Part shown: one piece after another, positions 37,901 through 47,728 of the stretch
How positions within the stretch are numbered: position 1 is the stretch's first letter
Layout: each line of letters starts with the position of its first letter
NCBI GenBank assembly: GCA_004297485.1
Contig: SCTM01000145.1
Location: 90,306 to 154,305 of the forward strand
Source: Rhodospirillaceae bacterium
Lineage (GTDB): Bacteria; Pseudomonadota; Alphaproteobacteria; Rhodospirillales; Rhodospirillaceae
DNA: 64,000 nt
Direction of reading: 5' to 3'
Made by a program: the position numbers and the translations under genes
Notes under the pieces: model-generated
The model's input: the letters and a program-made list of their open reading frames with translations, nothing else
Database searches by the model: none
What the model was told of the DNA's origin: nothing

Positions 37901-39516
37901 AGTTGCCCGGATTCAAGGTCACCGCCGAGATCGCCGCCCTGCGCCATGCCACGCCCGGCGTGATGCTGATTTCGCCGCCACCGCATCACGACATCTATTC
38001 GATCGAGGATTTGGCGCAGCTGATCTACGACCTGAAGCAGATCAATCCGCAGGCCCGCGTAACGGTGAAGCTGGTATCGCGCACCGGCATTGGCACCATC
38101 GCCGCGGGCGTCGCCAAAGCCAACGCCGATACCATTCTCATCGCCGGCCATTCCGGCGGCACCGGCGCAAGCCCGCTTACATCGATCAAGTATGCCGGTC
38201 TGCCATGGGAAATGGGTTTGACGGAAGTGCACCAGGTGCTGACCCTCAACCGGCTGCGGCACCGCGTGGTGCTGCGCACCGACGGCGGCTTGAAGACCGG
38301 TCGCGACATTGTCATCGCCGCCATGCTCGGCGCCGAGGAATTCGGCATCGGCACCACGTCCCTGATCGCCATGGGCTGCATCATGGTGCGCCAGTGCCAC
38401 TCGAACACCTGCCCGGTCGGCGTCTGCACCCAGGACCCGGCGCTGCGGGCGAAATTCACCGGCACGCCGGAGAAGGTGGTCAATCTGTTCAGCTTCATCG
38501 CCGAGGAGGTGCGCGATATTCTGGCCGAGCTTGGCTTCCGCTCGCTCGATGACGTGATCGGACGCAGCGATCTGCTCCATCAGGTCAGCCGCGGCGGTGC
38601 GCATCTCGACGACCTCGATCTCAATCCGCTGCTCGTGCGTCCGGACTCCGGCGGCCTGCCGATCCGCAACGACATCAAGGGCCGCAACGAGGTGCCTGAA
38701 ACCCTTGATGCGCAAATGATTGCCGATGCGCGACCGTTGCTGGAAGAACGCGAGAAGATGCAGCTCACCTACAATGTGCGCAACGTGCACCGGACGATCG
38801 GCACCAAGCTGTCCCATATGATCGTCAAGAAGTACGGCATGTCGGGCCTTCAGCCCGGACACATCACCGTGCGCCTGCGCGGCACCTGCGGACAGTCCCT
38901 TGGCGCCTTTGCGGTGCAGGGTCTGAAGCTTGAGATTCTCGGCGACGCCAACGACTATGTTGGAAAAGGGCTATCCGGCGCCACCATCACCATCCGTCCG
39001 ACCACCACGTCCACCTTTCCGTGGAATGAGAACACCATCATTGGCAACACCGTCCTCTACGGTGCCACCGCCGGCAAGCTGTTCGCCGCCGGGCAGGCGG
39101 GCGACAGGTTCTGCGTGCGGAATTCCGGCGCCGTCACCGTGATCGAGGGCTGCGGCTCTAATGGCTGCGAGTATATGACGGGCGGCACCGCGGTCATCCT
39201 CGGTGCGGTGGGCGCCAATTTCGCCGCCGGCATGACCGGCGGCATGGCGTTCGTCTATGACCGCGACGAGGTATTCCAACATCGCCTGAACCCGGACAGC
39301 GTCGTGGCCCAGCGCATCGCCGTGGGCCACTACGAAACCTTGCTGCGCAATCTGGTCATGGAGCACCGGCACGAGACCGCGTCGCCGTGGGCCGAACAGC
39401 TCCTGGTCAATTGGGACCGGGAGGTGCGGCATTTCTGGCAAGTCGTGCCGAAAGAGATGCTGAGCCGCCTGGAGGTTCCCATCACTCAGGAGTCAACGGC
39501 AAAAGCGCGGGCTTAG
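34924..39516 (+). CDS. gltB: glutamate synthase large subunit
   Basis: SCGVGMVVAIDG, NGEINTLLGNINWM, GEGGEDPKRYRP, GHSGGTGASPLTSIKYAGLPWE, CHSNTCPVGVCTQD. Confidence 0.98.
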   Translation: MFENTDHANASQTTPESGNTFVAAYKANVAKLTAAHAYDPAEEHDSCGVGMVVAIDGKPRRQVVEAGVAALKVLFHRGAVDADGKTGDGAGIHIQVPQDFFRDHVTRTGHTVADTEVLCVGMVFLPKSDLGAQETCRTIVESEMLNAGYYIFGWRQVPVDVAVIGEKANATRPEIEQIMIANRRGLTGDALERNLYLVRRRIEKQVLEEHINDFYICSLSSRSIIYKGMFLAEQLTTFYPDLLDLRFVSAFAIYHQRYSTNTFPTWRLAQPFRMLAHNGEINTLLGNINWMKAHECRLAHPAYGEAIEELKPIIQPGGSDSAALDNVFELVCRAGRDAPAARCLLVPESISQNAVMPEPHRDMFSYCNAVMEPWDGPAAMCATDGRWLVGYMDRNGLRPMRYTRTRDGLLIVGSETGMVRVASADVLEKGRVGPGQMIAVDLESGRFYRDREIKDELAARQPYGAWIKNTTHLGSIIAGGKAAKTTTTKEELVRRQAAYGVSLEDLELVLHPMVADSKEAVGSMGDDTPLAVLSDNYRGLHHFFRQKFSQVTNPPIDSLRETRAMTLNTRLGNLGNILEESPQQCELLQLSSPVLTNTQFAAMRRYMGHTARDIDCTFDIAAAKRGDDSVLRAALARVQTEAEEAVRGGCTHIVLSDENVGPARAALPMILAAGGVHTHLIRQKLRTFTSVNVRSGECMDAHYVAVLIGVGATTVNPYLTEEAISDRHRRGLFGAFSLDDCLKRYQKAINEGLLKVMSKMGIAVVSSYRGGYNFEAVGLSRAMVAEFFPGMVSRISGIGLDGLEKKIREQHQKAFRTGAVTLPVGGFYRSRANSGETHGHDGRLVHLLQKAVADDSYATYLKYSAGLRQLPAIWLRDLLDFRKVMTPISPDQVESTTEIRKRFLTPSMSLGALSAEAHGTLNIAMNRIGAKSASGEGGEDPKRYRPFPNGDNANSAIKQIASGRFGVTAEYLNQCREIEIKVAQGAKPGEGGQLPGFKVTAEIAALRHATPGVMLISPPPHHDIYSIEDLAQLIYDLKQINPQARVTVKLVSRTGIGTIAAGVAKANADTILIAGHSGGTGASPLTSIKYAGLPWEMGLTEVHQVLTLNRLRHRVVLRTDGGLKTGRDIVIAAMLGAEEFGIGTTSLIAMGCIMVRQCHSNTCPVGVCTQDPALRAKFTGTPEKVVNLFSFIAEEVRDILAELGFRSLDDVIGRSDLLHQVSRGGAHLDDLDLNPLLVRPDSGGLPIRNDIKGRNEVPETLDAQMIADARPLLEEREKMQLTYNVRNVHRTIGTKLSHMIVKKYGMSGLQPGHITVRLRGTCGQSLGAFAVQGLKLEILGDANDYVGKGLSGATITIRPTTTSTFPWNENTIIGNTVLYGATAGKLFAAGQAGDRFCVRNSGAVTVIEGCGSNGCEYMTGGTAVILGAVGANFAAGMTGGMAFVYDRDEVFQHRLNPDSVVAQRIAVGHYETLLRNLVMEHRHETASPWAEQLLVNWDREVRHFWQVVPKEMLSRLEVPITQESTAKARA

Positions 39517-39591
39517 CCGCTGCTGCTTTTCATCGACGAAGTGCGATCGACCGTGCAAAATCCCCCGATGGGAGAATGAGGGGGAGGCACC

Positions 39592-41532
39592 ATGTTGATA
39601 CGGGACATTGCGGCGCGGGTATTGACGGTCTGGTGCGCGCTTGCCTTAAGCGGAAACATCGCGGCCGCGCAGTCTCCTGGACCAATGCCTGTAACTACGG
39701 CGATGACGATCCCGGCGCCGAAGGACATCCCCTACCCCGGCGCCATCACGCTAAGCGTCGATGCCACCGATCTCGACCGGCACGTATTCAGCGTTCGCGA
39801 ATCGATTCCCGTTAGCGGTGGCGGGCCCCTGGTTCTTCTCTATCCGCAATGGCTTCCGGGACAACATGGCCCCAACGGCAGAATCGATAAACTCGCCGGG
39901 CTGACGATTCACGCCGGCAATACGCGCGTGGAGTGGACGCGCGATCCGGGCGACATTTTCGCGTTCCATGTGGATGTGCCGGCGGGCGCGACGGTTCTGG
40001 ATCTGGAGTTTCAGTATATGTCGGCCCTGGACAACGCCCAGGGCCGCATGGCCATGTCGCCGGACATGCTGGACCTTTCTTGGGATTCGGTCGTTTTGTA
40101 TCCCGCCGGGTTTTTCGCCCGGCAGATTTCCGTTGTACCGTTGGCGCATCTCCCGGACGGCTGGTCGTTCGGTACGGCGCTGGAGACCGACACCGTCAAC
40201 GGCGGCGTCACGCGATTCAAGCAGGTCTCTTTGGAGACATTGGTGGACTCGCCGATTCTGGCCAGTCGCTACTTTCAAAGCATAGATCTGGACACGAACG
40301 GCCCAGCGCCCGTCCGCCTCGACGTCGCCGCGGACCACCCCGAACTGCTGAAAGCCAGCCCGCAGATGATCGGGGCCCATCGCGCCCTTGTCCAACAGGC
40401 CTATAAATTGTTCGGTTCCCATCATTACGCCCACTACGATTTTCTCCTCGCTTTGACCGATGAGCTGCCCGCCATGGGGCTGGAGCATCACCAGTCGAGC
40501 GAGGACGTGTCCGTGCCCGGTTATTTCGCCGAGTGGGATAAGACCGGCGACATCCGCGATCTGGTGGCGCATGAATTCACGCATTCGTGGAACGGTAAGT
40601 TCCGGCGCCCCTTCGATCTGTGGACGCCGAACTATAACGTGCCCATGCACGATACCCTGTTGTGGGTTTACGAAGGCCAGACCCAGTATTGGGGCATTGT
40701 CCTCGCCGCCCGTTCCGGCCTGCTGAGTAAACAGCAGGCGCTTGATGCGATCGCATCCACGGCGGCCGGTCTCGACCATCACGTCGGCCGTGTCTGGCGG
40801 GACCTGCAGGATACAACCAACGATCCGATCATGTCGTCGCGGCGCGCCCTGTCGTCACGCAGTTGGCAGCGGGCCGAGGATTATTACGGCGAGGGCCTGC
40901 TGATCTGGCTGGACGCAGACACGTTGATCCGCGATTTGTCCCACGGCACCCGGTCGCTGGATAATTTTGCCCGCGCCTTCTTCGGGATCGACAACGGCAG
41001 CGTCGGCCCGGTCACATATACCTTTGAAGACGTCGTCAAGGCGTTGAACGCCGTTCAGCCATACGATTGGGCCGGATTCCTGCGCACGCGCCTCGACGGA
41101 CATGGACCGGGCGCGCCGCTCGATGGATTAAGCCGTGGCGGCTACAAGCTCGTCTACGGGGACACGCCGACCGATTATACGAAACTCGCTCAGGCGCGCC
41201 GGAAACAGACAGACCTGAGTTATTCCGTCGGCCTGCTCATCGGCGCGGACGGCAAAATCGCCGACGTCCAGCGCGACAGCGTCGCGGACAAAGCGGCATT
41301 GACCGTGGGAACGCAAATACTCGCCGTCAACGGCATGGCCTATGACGGCGACCGGCTTAATGATGCCATCGGCGCCGCGGCCACCTCCAGCGAGGCCATC
41401 GAGCTTATCGTCAAGAACAGCAACCGGTTCCGCACGGTCCGTCTGAACTATCACGACGGATTGCGCTACCCGCGTCTGGAACGGATTGGTGACGCTTCGG
41501 ACCGGTTGGATCAAATACTGACGGCAAAGTAG
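39592..41532 (+). CDS. M61-family metallopeptidase with C-terminal PDZ
   Basis: Signal peptide; VAHEFTHSWNGKFRRP...LLWVYEGQTQYWG; PDZ-like C-terminus. Confidence 0.93.
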   Translation: MLIRDIAARVLTVWCALALSGNIAAAQSPGPMPVTTAMTIPAPKDIPYPGAITLSVDATDLDRHVFSVRESIPVSGGGPLVLLYPQWLPGQHGPNGRIDKLAGLTIHAGNTRVEWTRDPGDIFAFHVDVPAGATVLDLEFQYMSALDNAQGRMAMSPDMLDLSWDSVVLYPAGFFARQISVVPLAHLPDGWSFGTALETDTVNGGVTRFKQVSLETLVDSPILASRYFQSIDLDTNGPAPVRLDVAADHPELLKASPQMIGAHRALVQQAYKLFGSHHYAHYDFLLALTDELPAMGLEHHQSSEDVSVPGYFAEWDKTGDIRDLVAHEFTHSWNGKFRRPFDLWTPNYNVPMHDTLLWVYEGQTQYWGIVLAARSGLLSKQQALDAIASTAAGLDHHVGRVWRDLQDTTNDPIMSSRRALSSRSWQRAEDYYGEGLLIWLDADTLIRDLSHGTRSLDNFARAFFGIDNGSVGPVTYTFEDVVKALNAVQPYDWAGFLRTRLDGHGPGAPLDGLSRGGYKLVYGDTPTDYTKLAQARRKQTDLSYSVGLLIGADGKIADVQRDSVADKAALTVGTQILAVNGMAYDGDRLNDAIGAAATSSEAIELIVKNSNRFRTVRLNYHDGLRYPRLERIGDASDRLDQILTAK

Positions 41533-41554
41533 CGGTGCTTGCCTTATGCGCGGC

Positions 41555-42964
41555 TCACCGCCCACCAAAGCGGCGAGCGACAAGTTCGTACATCGCCCGT
41601 TGCGCCAGCGCCTCGCCGCCATGGGGACGGCCGGGACGGTCGGACGGGTTCCAGGCGTAGAGATCCAAATGCGCCCACGGCGTGTCGGCGCCGACAAACT
41701 CCTTGAGGAACAGGGCCGCCGTGATGGCGCCCGCAAAGGGTGAATCGCCGGCATTGTTGATATCGGCGATCTTGCTGTCGATCATCTTCCGGTACGGCTT
41801 CCAGAGCGGCAGTCGCCAGACGGGATCATGAGCGGCGCGGGCGGCCTGGATGAATTCGGCGGCCAGGGCCTCATCGTCCGTGAACAGGGCGGGGAGGTCC
41901 GGGCCGAGGGCAGTCCGGGCCGCGCCCGTCAACGTCGCACAGTCGATCAGCAAAGCGGGTTTCTCGGCGGCGGCATCGCTCAGGGCATCCGCCAACACCA
42001 AGCGGCCTTCGGCATCGGTGTTGCCGATCTCCACGGACAAGCCATGACGCGAGGCGAGCACGTCGCCGGGACGGAAGGCGTTTCCCGCCACGGCGTTTTC
42101 CACGGCGGGGATCAACACCCGCAAGCGCACGGGCAAATTCGCCGCCATGATCATCTGAGCGAGACCAAGCACGGTGGCGGCACCGCCCATATCCTTTTTC
42201 ATAAGGGCCATGCCGCTGGCCGGCTTGAGATCAAGACCACCGGTATCGAAACACACCCCTTTGCCGACCAGCGTCACCTTCGGCCGGTCCGGCGCGCCCC
42301 ACGCAAAATCGATTAAGCGCGGCGCAACCGCGCCTGCCCGACCGACCGCATGGATGAGGGGATAGCCACCGGCGAGCAGGTCCTCACCGACGGTTACCCG
42401 AAACGATGCTTTGTGACGCGCGGCCACATCCGCCGCCGCCGACGCCAACGCATCAGGCAGCATATCCGCGGCCGGCGTGTTGATGAGATCCCGCGTCAGG
42501 ACCGCAGCCGTCACGGCACGCGTCACATAGTCGCGATCACATTTGTCGGGCCACTTCAGAACGGCGAGCCTGTCGGCGGCGACGGCTTCCTTGCGATAGC
42601 GGGCAAACTGATAGGCGCCGAGCGCCCATGCCAGGGCGGCCCAAGTGGAGAACTGGCTTTCCAGCGCGGGCGCCAGGCCGATCACCTCGACGAGCCGATA
42701 ACGTCCCTTGGGCAGAGTCTTCGCCAGACCGCCCGTGGCCCAGGGGTCGTCGCCCCGACCGAGGCCAAGCAACACTAGTTCCAGGGCACCGTCAGGCCCC
42801 GCCAGAAGAAGCGTGGCACCGCCGTCGGCCTTGAAGCCGGTGGCACTCACCCAGTTCGCAATACGCGCCGGTTGACCGGCAACCCAGGCCGCGAGCCCGT
42901 CGGCGGCAACCGCCCGGATCGGCACACCATCGTCCGCATCGGTTAGGACAGATAACGCAGACAT
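41555..42964 (-). CDS. M17 leucyl aminopeptidase family protein
   Basis: LVGKGVCFDTGGLDLKPASGMALMKKDMGGAA; NTDAEGRLVLADAL. Confidence 0.95.
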   Translation of the reverse strand: MSALSVLTDADDGVPIRAVAADGLAAWVAGQPARIANWVSATGFKADGGATLLLAGPDGALELVLLGLGRGDDPWATGGLAKTLPKGRYRLVEVIGLAPALESQFSTWAALAWALGAYQFARYRKEAVAADRLAVLKWPDKCDRDYVTRAVTAAVLTRDLINTPAADMLPDALASAAADVAARHKASFRVTVGEDLLAGGYPLIHAVGRAGAVAPRLIDFAWGAPDRPKVTLVGKGVCFDTGGLDLKPASGMALMKKDMGGAATVLGLAQMIMAANLPVRLRVLIPAVENAVAGNAFRPGDVLASRHGLSVEIGNTDAEGRLVLADALSDAAAEKPALLIDCATLTGAARTALGPDLPALFTDDEALAAEFIQAARAAHDPVWRLPLWKPYRKMIDSKIADINNAGDSPFAGAITAALFLKEFVGADTPWAHLDLYAWNPSDRPGRPHGGEALAQRAMYELVARRFGGR

Positions 42965-43027
42965 GGACTGCTCAGGAATCTTTCAGAGTTCGTGTTTTCA
43001 GGATGTCGTTTTTCAAGACTGAACGTT

Positions 43028-44128
43028 TCAAGACTTGGCGCCCAGTGTCACACCCCGGAAAAATGACGGCTGACTGCCAGCGGGTGTGTCGGATCCTTGG
43101 GCCAGGTAAAACCGTGCCGCGCCGGGATGGACCGGCACGCCCACGCCGGTGGTCGCCTGGGTCCGATCCATCAGTTTGCCGCTGGGATGGCCATTCTGGA
43201 ACAAGGCGATATTGCGCTCGTGCCATATCGCCCTGGCAATGCCATAGGCCAAGTCGTCGTCCATGGTGTCGCGCGCGACCAGGACCGAACCCACGTCGAG
43301 GGTGGGGACATCCGCGGCAGCGCCATAGGTTCCCGCCGGGACCACGCCAAGACTGTAGAACGGCAGCACATCCGCCAGCTTCGCGGCCACGGGTCCCGAG
43401 ATCGGCACCACGCGGATCGGCGTACGCCGCGCAAGGTCCTCCAATGCCAGCACCGGCGCGCCGCCGATGACAAACATGGCATCGATCTGCCCGGTGGCCA
43501 GAGCGTCGGCAAAGGCTGTGAAACTCAAATATCGCAGGCGCACGGTATCCCAGTGCACGCCATAAGCGGAAAGCACCAGCTTGGCTGTCGCAGCGGTCGC
43601 GGACTCCCGTTCGCCGACCCCCACTTTCTTGCCCCTGAGGTCGGTCACGCCGGCAATGGTTGATCCCGCGCGGGTTACGAGGTGGATATTTGCGGGATAC
43701 AGGTGGGCAATCACACGCAGATGAGAGAGCGGCGCTCTACCGGAAAAAGCGCCGGTGGCCGAATAGGCCCAAGTGACGACGTCCGCCTGGGACAGCCCCA
43801 TCTCGAGATCGCCATGGTCAACAGCCTGCAAATTGCTGACCGCACCCGCGGTGGTTTGCGCCACGGCAATCAAGCCGGGAACACCGCAATTGCCGCCCCT
43901 GTCGCATTCCCGCGAGCCGGGAGGATTGGAAATCGCGTTGGCGACCAACCCTCCGAACAGAAAGTCGGTCCCGCCGGTGGGGCCCGAGCCAATCCGGATC
44001 ACCTTGGTGTCCTGGGCCGCGGCACGGCCGGCGATGGCCGCCGGGATCAGCGCCATGGATAAGGCGAGGGTCAACATGCGGCGGCGCGAAGTCCCCGGCA
44101 TTACGCTCTTGCCGTCGTCGAGGTACAT
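43028..44128 (-). CDS. TAXI-family TRAP transporter solute-binding protein
   Basis: IRIGSGPTGGTDFLFGGLVANAIS; DLRGKKVGVGERESATAATAKLVLSAYG. Confidence 0.88.
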   Translation of the reverse strand: MYLDDGKSVMPGTSRRRMLTLALSMALIPAAIAGRAAAQDTKVIRIGSGPTGGTDFLFGGLVANAISNPPGSRECDRGGNCGVPGLIAVAQTTAGAVSNLQAVDHGDLEMGLSQADVVTWAYSATGAFSGRAPLSHLRVIAHLYPANIHLVTRAGSTIAGVTDLRGKKVGVGERESATAATAKLVLSAYGVHWDTVRLRYLSFTAFADALATGQIDAMFVIGGAPVLALEDLARRTPIRVVPISGPVAAKLADVLPFYSLGVVPAGTYGAAADVPTLDVGSVLVARDTMDDDLAYGIARAIWHERNIALFQNGHPSGKLMDRTQATTGVGVPVHPGAARFYLAQGSDTPAGSQPSFFRGVTLGAKS

Positions 44129-44312
44129 CCGATGAGAACGTTCTTTAGGCACGCGTGGCTCCCGCGAAGGCGGTCTGCCGCAAAAGGTCCCGCCGAGTCG
44201 TGCATAGCATATCGCACGCAACTACAGCCATTTTGAGTTGATGACGCGGCAAAATTTGGGCGGGCTGTGGTGATGCTGCACAAAGTGGACCGGCGCAGGT
44301 CGATCCGGCCTG

Positions 44313-44340
44313 GTAGCGAATGTCGAATCCGCTCCATTAG
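44313..44340. repeat. half REP-like element R4 (GTAGCGAATGTCGAATCCGCTCCATTAG)
   Basis: Near match to R1 arm; overlaps phaB stop codon. Confidence 0.6.
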
Positions 44341-45065
44341 TACATATGCTGCCCGCCGTTGATGCTCAACGTGGCCCCGGTGATGAAATCGGCATCGTCT
44401 GCCACCAGGAACAGCACGCCCCGCGCGATGTCCTCGGCGCGACCGAGGCGGCCGACGGGGATACGGGCGATAATCTTTTCCAGCACCGGCGGCGGCACGG
44501 AGCGCACCATGTCCGTATCCACATAGCCCGGCGCGATGGCATTGACGGTGATGTGCTTGCCAGCGCCTTCCTGGGCAAGCGCCTTGGTGAAACCGTGAAT
44601 GCCGGATTTGGCGGCCGCGTAATTGACCTGACCGTACTGACCCATCTGGCCGTTGATCGAACCGACGTTGACGATGCGGCCGAAGGCACGGTCACGCATG
44701 CCGTCGATCACCGTGCGGCACATATTGAAACACGAGCCGAGGTTGGTGTTGATGACCGCGTTCCATTGATCGCAGTCCATTTTGTGCATGGTGCCGTCGC
44801 GGGTGATGCCCGCATTGTTGACGAGAATGTCGACCGGTCCCAAGTCGTGGGTGATCGCGGCCACGCCTTTTTTGCAAGCCGCGTAGTCGGCCACATCGAA
44901 CTTATAGGTGGGAACGCCGGTCTCCTTCGTAAACTCCTGCGCGGCTTCGTCGTTGCCGCAATAGTTCGCCGCGACGCGGTAGCCCGCTGCCTTAAGCGCG
45001 ACGCTGATCGCCTTGCCGATGCCACGCGTGCCGCCCGTTACTACCGCAACCCGTGATGTCGTCAT
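44337..45065 (-). CDS. phaB: acetoacetyl-CoA reductase
   Basis: VAVVTGGTRGIGKAISVALKAAGY; YAAAKSGIHGFTKALAQEGA; adjacent phaA. Confidence 0.93.
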   Translation of the reverse strand: MTTSRVAVVTGGTRGIGKAISVALKAAGYRVAANYCGNDEAAQEFTKETGVPTYKFDVADYAACKKGVAAITHDLGPVDILVNNAGITRDGTMHKMDCDQWNAVINTNLGSCFNMCRTVIDGMRDRAFGRIVNVGSINGQMGQYGQVNYAAAKSGIHGFTKALAQEGAGKHITVNAIAPGYVDTDMVRSVPPPVLEKIIARIPVGRLGRAEDIARGVLFLVADDADFITGATLSINGGQHMY

Positions 45066-45154
45066 GCCATCTCCCACCAGGACCGTGTATCCCAAAGCGC
45101 CTGAGATAATGAAATCGCGTTCGCATCCTCACCAATTGTTTTCGCGGTCGTGCC

Positions 45155-46330
45155 TTAAAGAGCCTCCACACAAAGCGCGATGCCCATACCGCCGCCGATG
45201 CACAGGGTCGCCAGGCCTTTTTTCGCCTGACGCTTCTGCATCTCATGCAGCAGCGTCACCAGCACCCGGCATCCGGACGCACCGATCGGATGGCCCAAGG
45301 CAATGGCACCGCCGTTGACATTGACCTTGGCCGGATCGAAGCCCAGGTCGTTGCATACCGCGAGGGATTGAGCGGCGAAGGCCTCGTTGGCTTCGATCAG
45401 ATCGAGGTCTGATACGGACCACCCGGCCTTTTCAAGGGCGCGGCGGGACGCCGGAATTGGCCCGGTTCCCATGATCGCCGGGTCGACTCCGGCTTGCGCC
45501 CAGGAGGCGATCCGCGCGAGCGGCTTGAGCCCCCGGGCGGCGGCCTCGGCCTGGCTCATGAGAGCGACGGCGGCGGCGCCGTCGTTGATGCCCGAAGCGT
45601 TGCCGGCGGTCACCGTTCCGTCTTTGGAAAAAGCCGGTTTCAACTTGGCGAGGGTTTCGAGTGTGGTTCCGGCGCGGGGATACTCATCGGTGTCGATGAC
45701 CTTTTGCTCTTTCCGCACGGTAATGGTCACCGGCACGATTTCGTTTTTGAAACGGCCGCTTTTCTGTGCCGCTTCGGCCTTGCTCTGGGACGCGGCGGCA
45801 AATTGGTCCTGGGCGGCGCGGGTCAGCTGCCATTTCTCGGCAACGTTCTCGGCGGTCGTACCCATGTGATAGCCGTTGAAGGCATCCCACAGGCCATCCT
45901 TGATCATGGTGTCGACCAGTTGGGCGTCACCCATCTTCACGCCGTTGCGCAAGTAAGTGGTGTGTGTGGACTGGCTCATGCTTTCCTGACCGCCGGCGAC
46001 AACGATCCGCGCATCACCGGCCTTGATCGCCATGGCGCCCAGCGCCACCGCTTTCAGACCGGAGCCGCAGACTTGGTTGACGACCATGGCGGGCACCTCT
46101 TTCGGCACGCCCGCCTTCATGGCGGCCTGCCGGGCCGGGTTTTGCCCGCAACCGGCTGTCAACACCTGCCCCATGACAACCTCCGAGACGTCAGCGCCGT
46201 CGATCTGGGCCCGCTTGAGCGCCTCGGCAATGACGATCTGGCCAAGCTCGGCCCCCGAAAGCCCGGAAAGTGCGCCACCGAATGAACCGATGGGCGTGCG
46301 CACGGCGGAAGTGATGACAATGTCGCTCAT
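45155..46330 (-). CDS. phaA: acetyl-CoA acetyltransferase
   Basis: [45 protein letters not shown]. Confidence 0.96.
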   Translation of the reverse strand: MSDIVITSAVRTPIGSFGGALSGLSGAELGQIVIAEALKRAQIDGADVSEVVMGQVLTAGCGQNPARQAAMKAGVPKEVPAMVVNQVCGSGLKAVALGAMAIKAGDARIVVAGGQESMSQSTHTTYLRNGVKMGDAQLVDTMIKDGLWDAFNGYHMGTTAENVAEKWQLTRAAQDQFAAASQSKAEAAQKSGRFKNEIVPVTITVRKEQKVIDTDEYPRAGTTLETLAKLKPAFSKDGTVTAGNASGINDGAAAVALMSQAEAAARGLKPLARIASWAQAGVDPAIMGTGPIPASRRALEKAGWSVSDLDLIEANEAFAAQSLAVCNDLGFDPAKVNVNGGAIALGHPIGASGCRVLVTLLHEMQKRQAKKGLATLCIGGGMGIALCVEAL

Positions 46331-46426
46331 GATGACCTCGTGGAAGATGAATGCCTTACATAAGATACCGTTGTAGGCCCGCCATTATCCCCCCGCAAGA
46401 AACACCTCGAAGACATCGGCAGCATT

Positions 46427-47728
46427 TCAAACATCTGTCGCATCTTTGAGCCATGCGATGAGTGGCCTGTACGTTACATCGGCCGCTCTGCTGCTGGCCA
46501 TCATGCCGATATGCCCCAAGGGGACCGGGCGGATGGTGGCGTTGGGCAGCGACCGGGCGAGGGCCTGAGCCGACTCGGGCGGCACGATCCGGTCCCGTGA
46601 CGGAATCATTGCGAGGCATGGGCAGACGACACGGGATGGATCAATCGCCGTGCCGGCCACGCGCCAGAGTCCGCGGGCCGGTGTATTGTCCGCATACCAG
46701 GCGAACAAACATTCCCGCGCCACCGCCGCGGTGAGCGGCACCGGATCATTGAGCCAATCCTCAAGGACGACAAAGCGCCGGGCCTCGTCGGAGTCGGGAT
46801 CGAGCGCGGCGAAACGCCGGAACTTACGCCCGACGAGGGTGGGGTCGAGATTTGCAAAAAGGGCCTGAATAAGATCGAACGGCGCCTCGCCGCAAACGCC
46901 GATCAGCATTTCAAGGGCCGGACGCATCACTGTCAGCACCGACCGCAGGGTCAGAGTGCCGGCATGAAAATCCCAGGGCGCCGCCACCGCCGCCAGCGCC
47001 GCCACACGGGTGGGCGCCAGCACGGCGGATGCCACGGCCAGGGTACCACCCATGCAATAACCGACGACGCGAACCGGCATGCTCGTGCGCCGGGCCACTT
47101 CGTCCACCGCCGGAATCAACACACGGCATATATAGTCCTCGACGGTATAGCTCCGTTCTGTTTCGCCTGGGCAGCCCCAATCCAATAGAAATGTATGGAG
47201 ACCCTCTGCCGCCATGGTGCGCAGCAAACTGCGATCGGGCGCGAGATCGAGAACTGTGCTGCGGTTGATCAACGACGGGACGACAAGGACCGCCGGGCCG
47301 GTGCCGCCGTAGTCGCGCAGTGTCGCGGCACCCCGCTCCCACGCTGCATCAGGCGCAGCCAGTTGACGCCGCTGACCATGGGCCTGATAGCGCGCCACAC
47401 CGTCGGCGAAATTGGCCAGGCGTTCTCTGGCCGCGAGGGTCACGGCCTCGATCAGGCGGACCGGATCGAGGCGCGCATTAAAATCTGGGATGTCAGCCGA
47501 TAGTCCGTCAGCCGCCGGGCCTTCAGCCAGCAGGCCGTGGCTTTCCGCGAGGGCTCTTGGCAGCAGATCGGGAAGTAGGGGCGGATGGCTTGGCGGATTC
47601 GAGCGCGGCGAGCCGAAGTTCGAGAGCGTCAAGCCGGCGAAGGACAGCTGAGAAATCCACGCTTCCATCGCCAGATGAAGGGGGAGCGGTCTTGGGCCCG
47701 TCCGCGCCGGGGGAGGGGGAGCCTGCAT
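46427..47728 (-). CDS. phaC: short poly(3-hydroxyalkanoate) synthase (PhaC-like)
   Basis: GYCMGG lipase-like box; LVVPSLINRSTVLDL; LLDWGCPG; PHB cluster context; start proposed at MQAPPPPARTGPRPLPLHL. Confidence 0.85.
   Translation of the reverse strand: MQAPPPPARTGPRPLPLHLAMEAWISQLSFAGLTLSNFGSPRSNPPSHPPLLPDLLPRALAESHGLLAEGPAADGLSADIPDFNARLDPVRLIEAVTLAARERLANFADGVARYQAHGQRRQLAAPDAAWERGAATLRDYGGTGPAVLVVPSLINRSTVLDLAPDRSLLRTMAAEGLHTFLLDWGCPGETERSYTVEDYICRVLIPAVDEVARRTSMPVRVVGYCMGGTLAVASAVLAPTRVAALAAVAAPWDFHAGTLTLRSVLTVMRPALEMLIGVCGEAPFDLIQALFANLDPTLVGRKFRRFAALDPDSDEARRFVVLEDWLNDPVPLTAAVARECLFAWYADNTPARGLWRVAGTAIDPSRVVCPCLAMIPSRDRIVPPESAQALARSLPNATIRPVPLGHIGMMASSRAADVTYRPLIAWLKDATDV

Noticed and set aside
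37465-38862. 465-aa minus-strand ORF
   Set aside because: Antisense to gltB; shadow ORF.
39751-40782. 343-aa minus-strand ORF
   Set aside because: Antisense to the M61 peptidase gene including the HEFTH motif region.
42972-43226. 84-aa minus ORF with LKRSVLKNDILKTRTLKDS
   Set aside because: Out-of-frame overlap of the TAXI gene end; apparent pattern reflects the short TTTCA repeats.
45494-46285. 263-aa plus-strand ORF
   Set aside because: Antisense to phaA.
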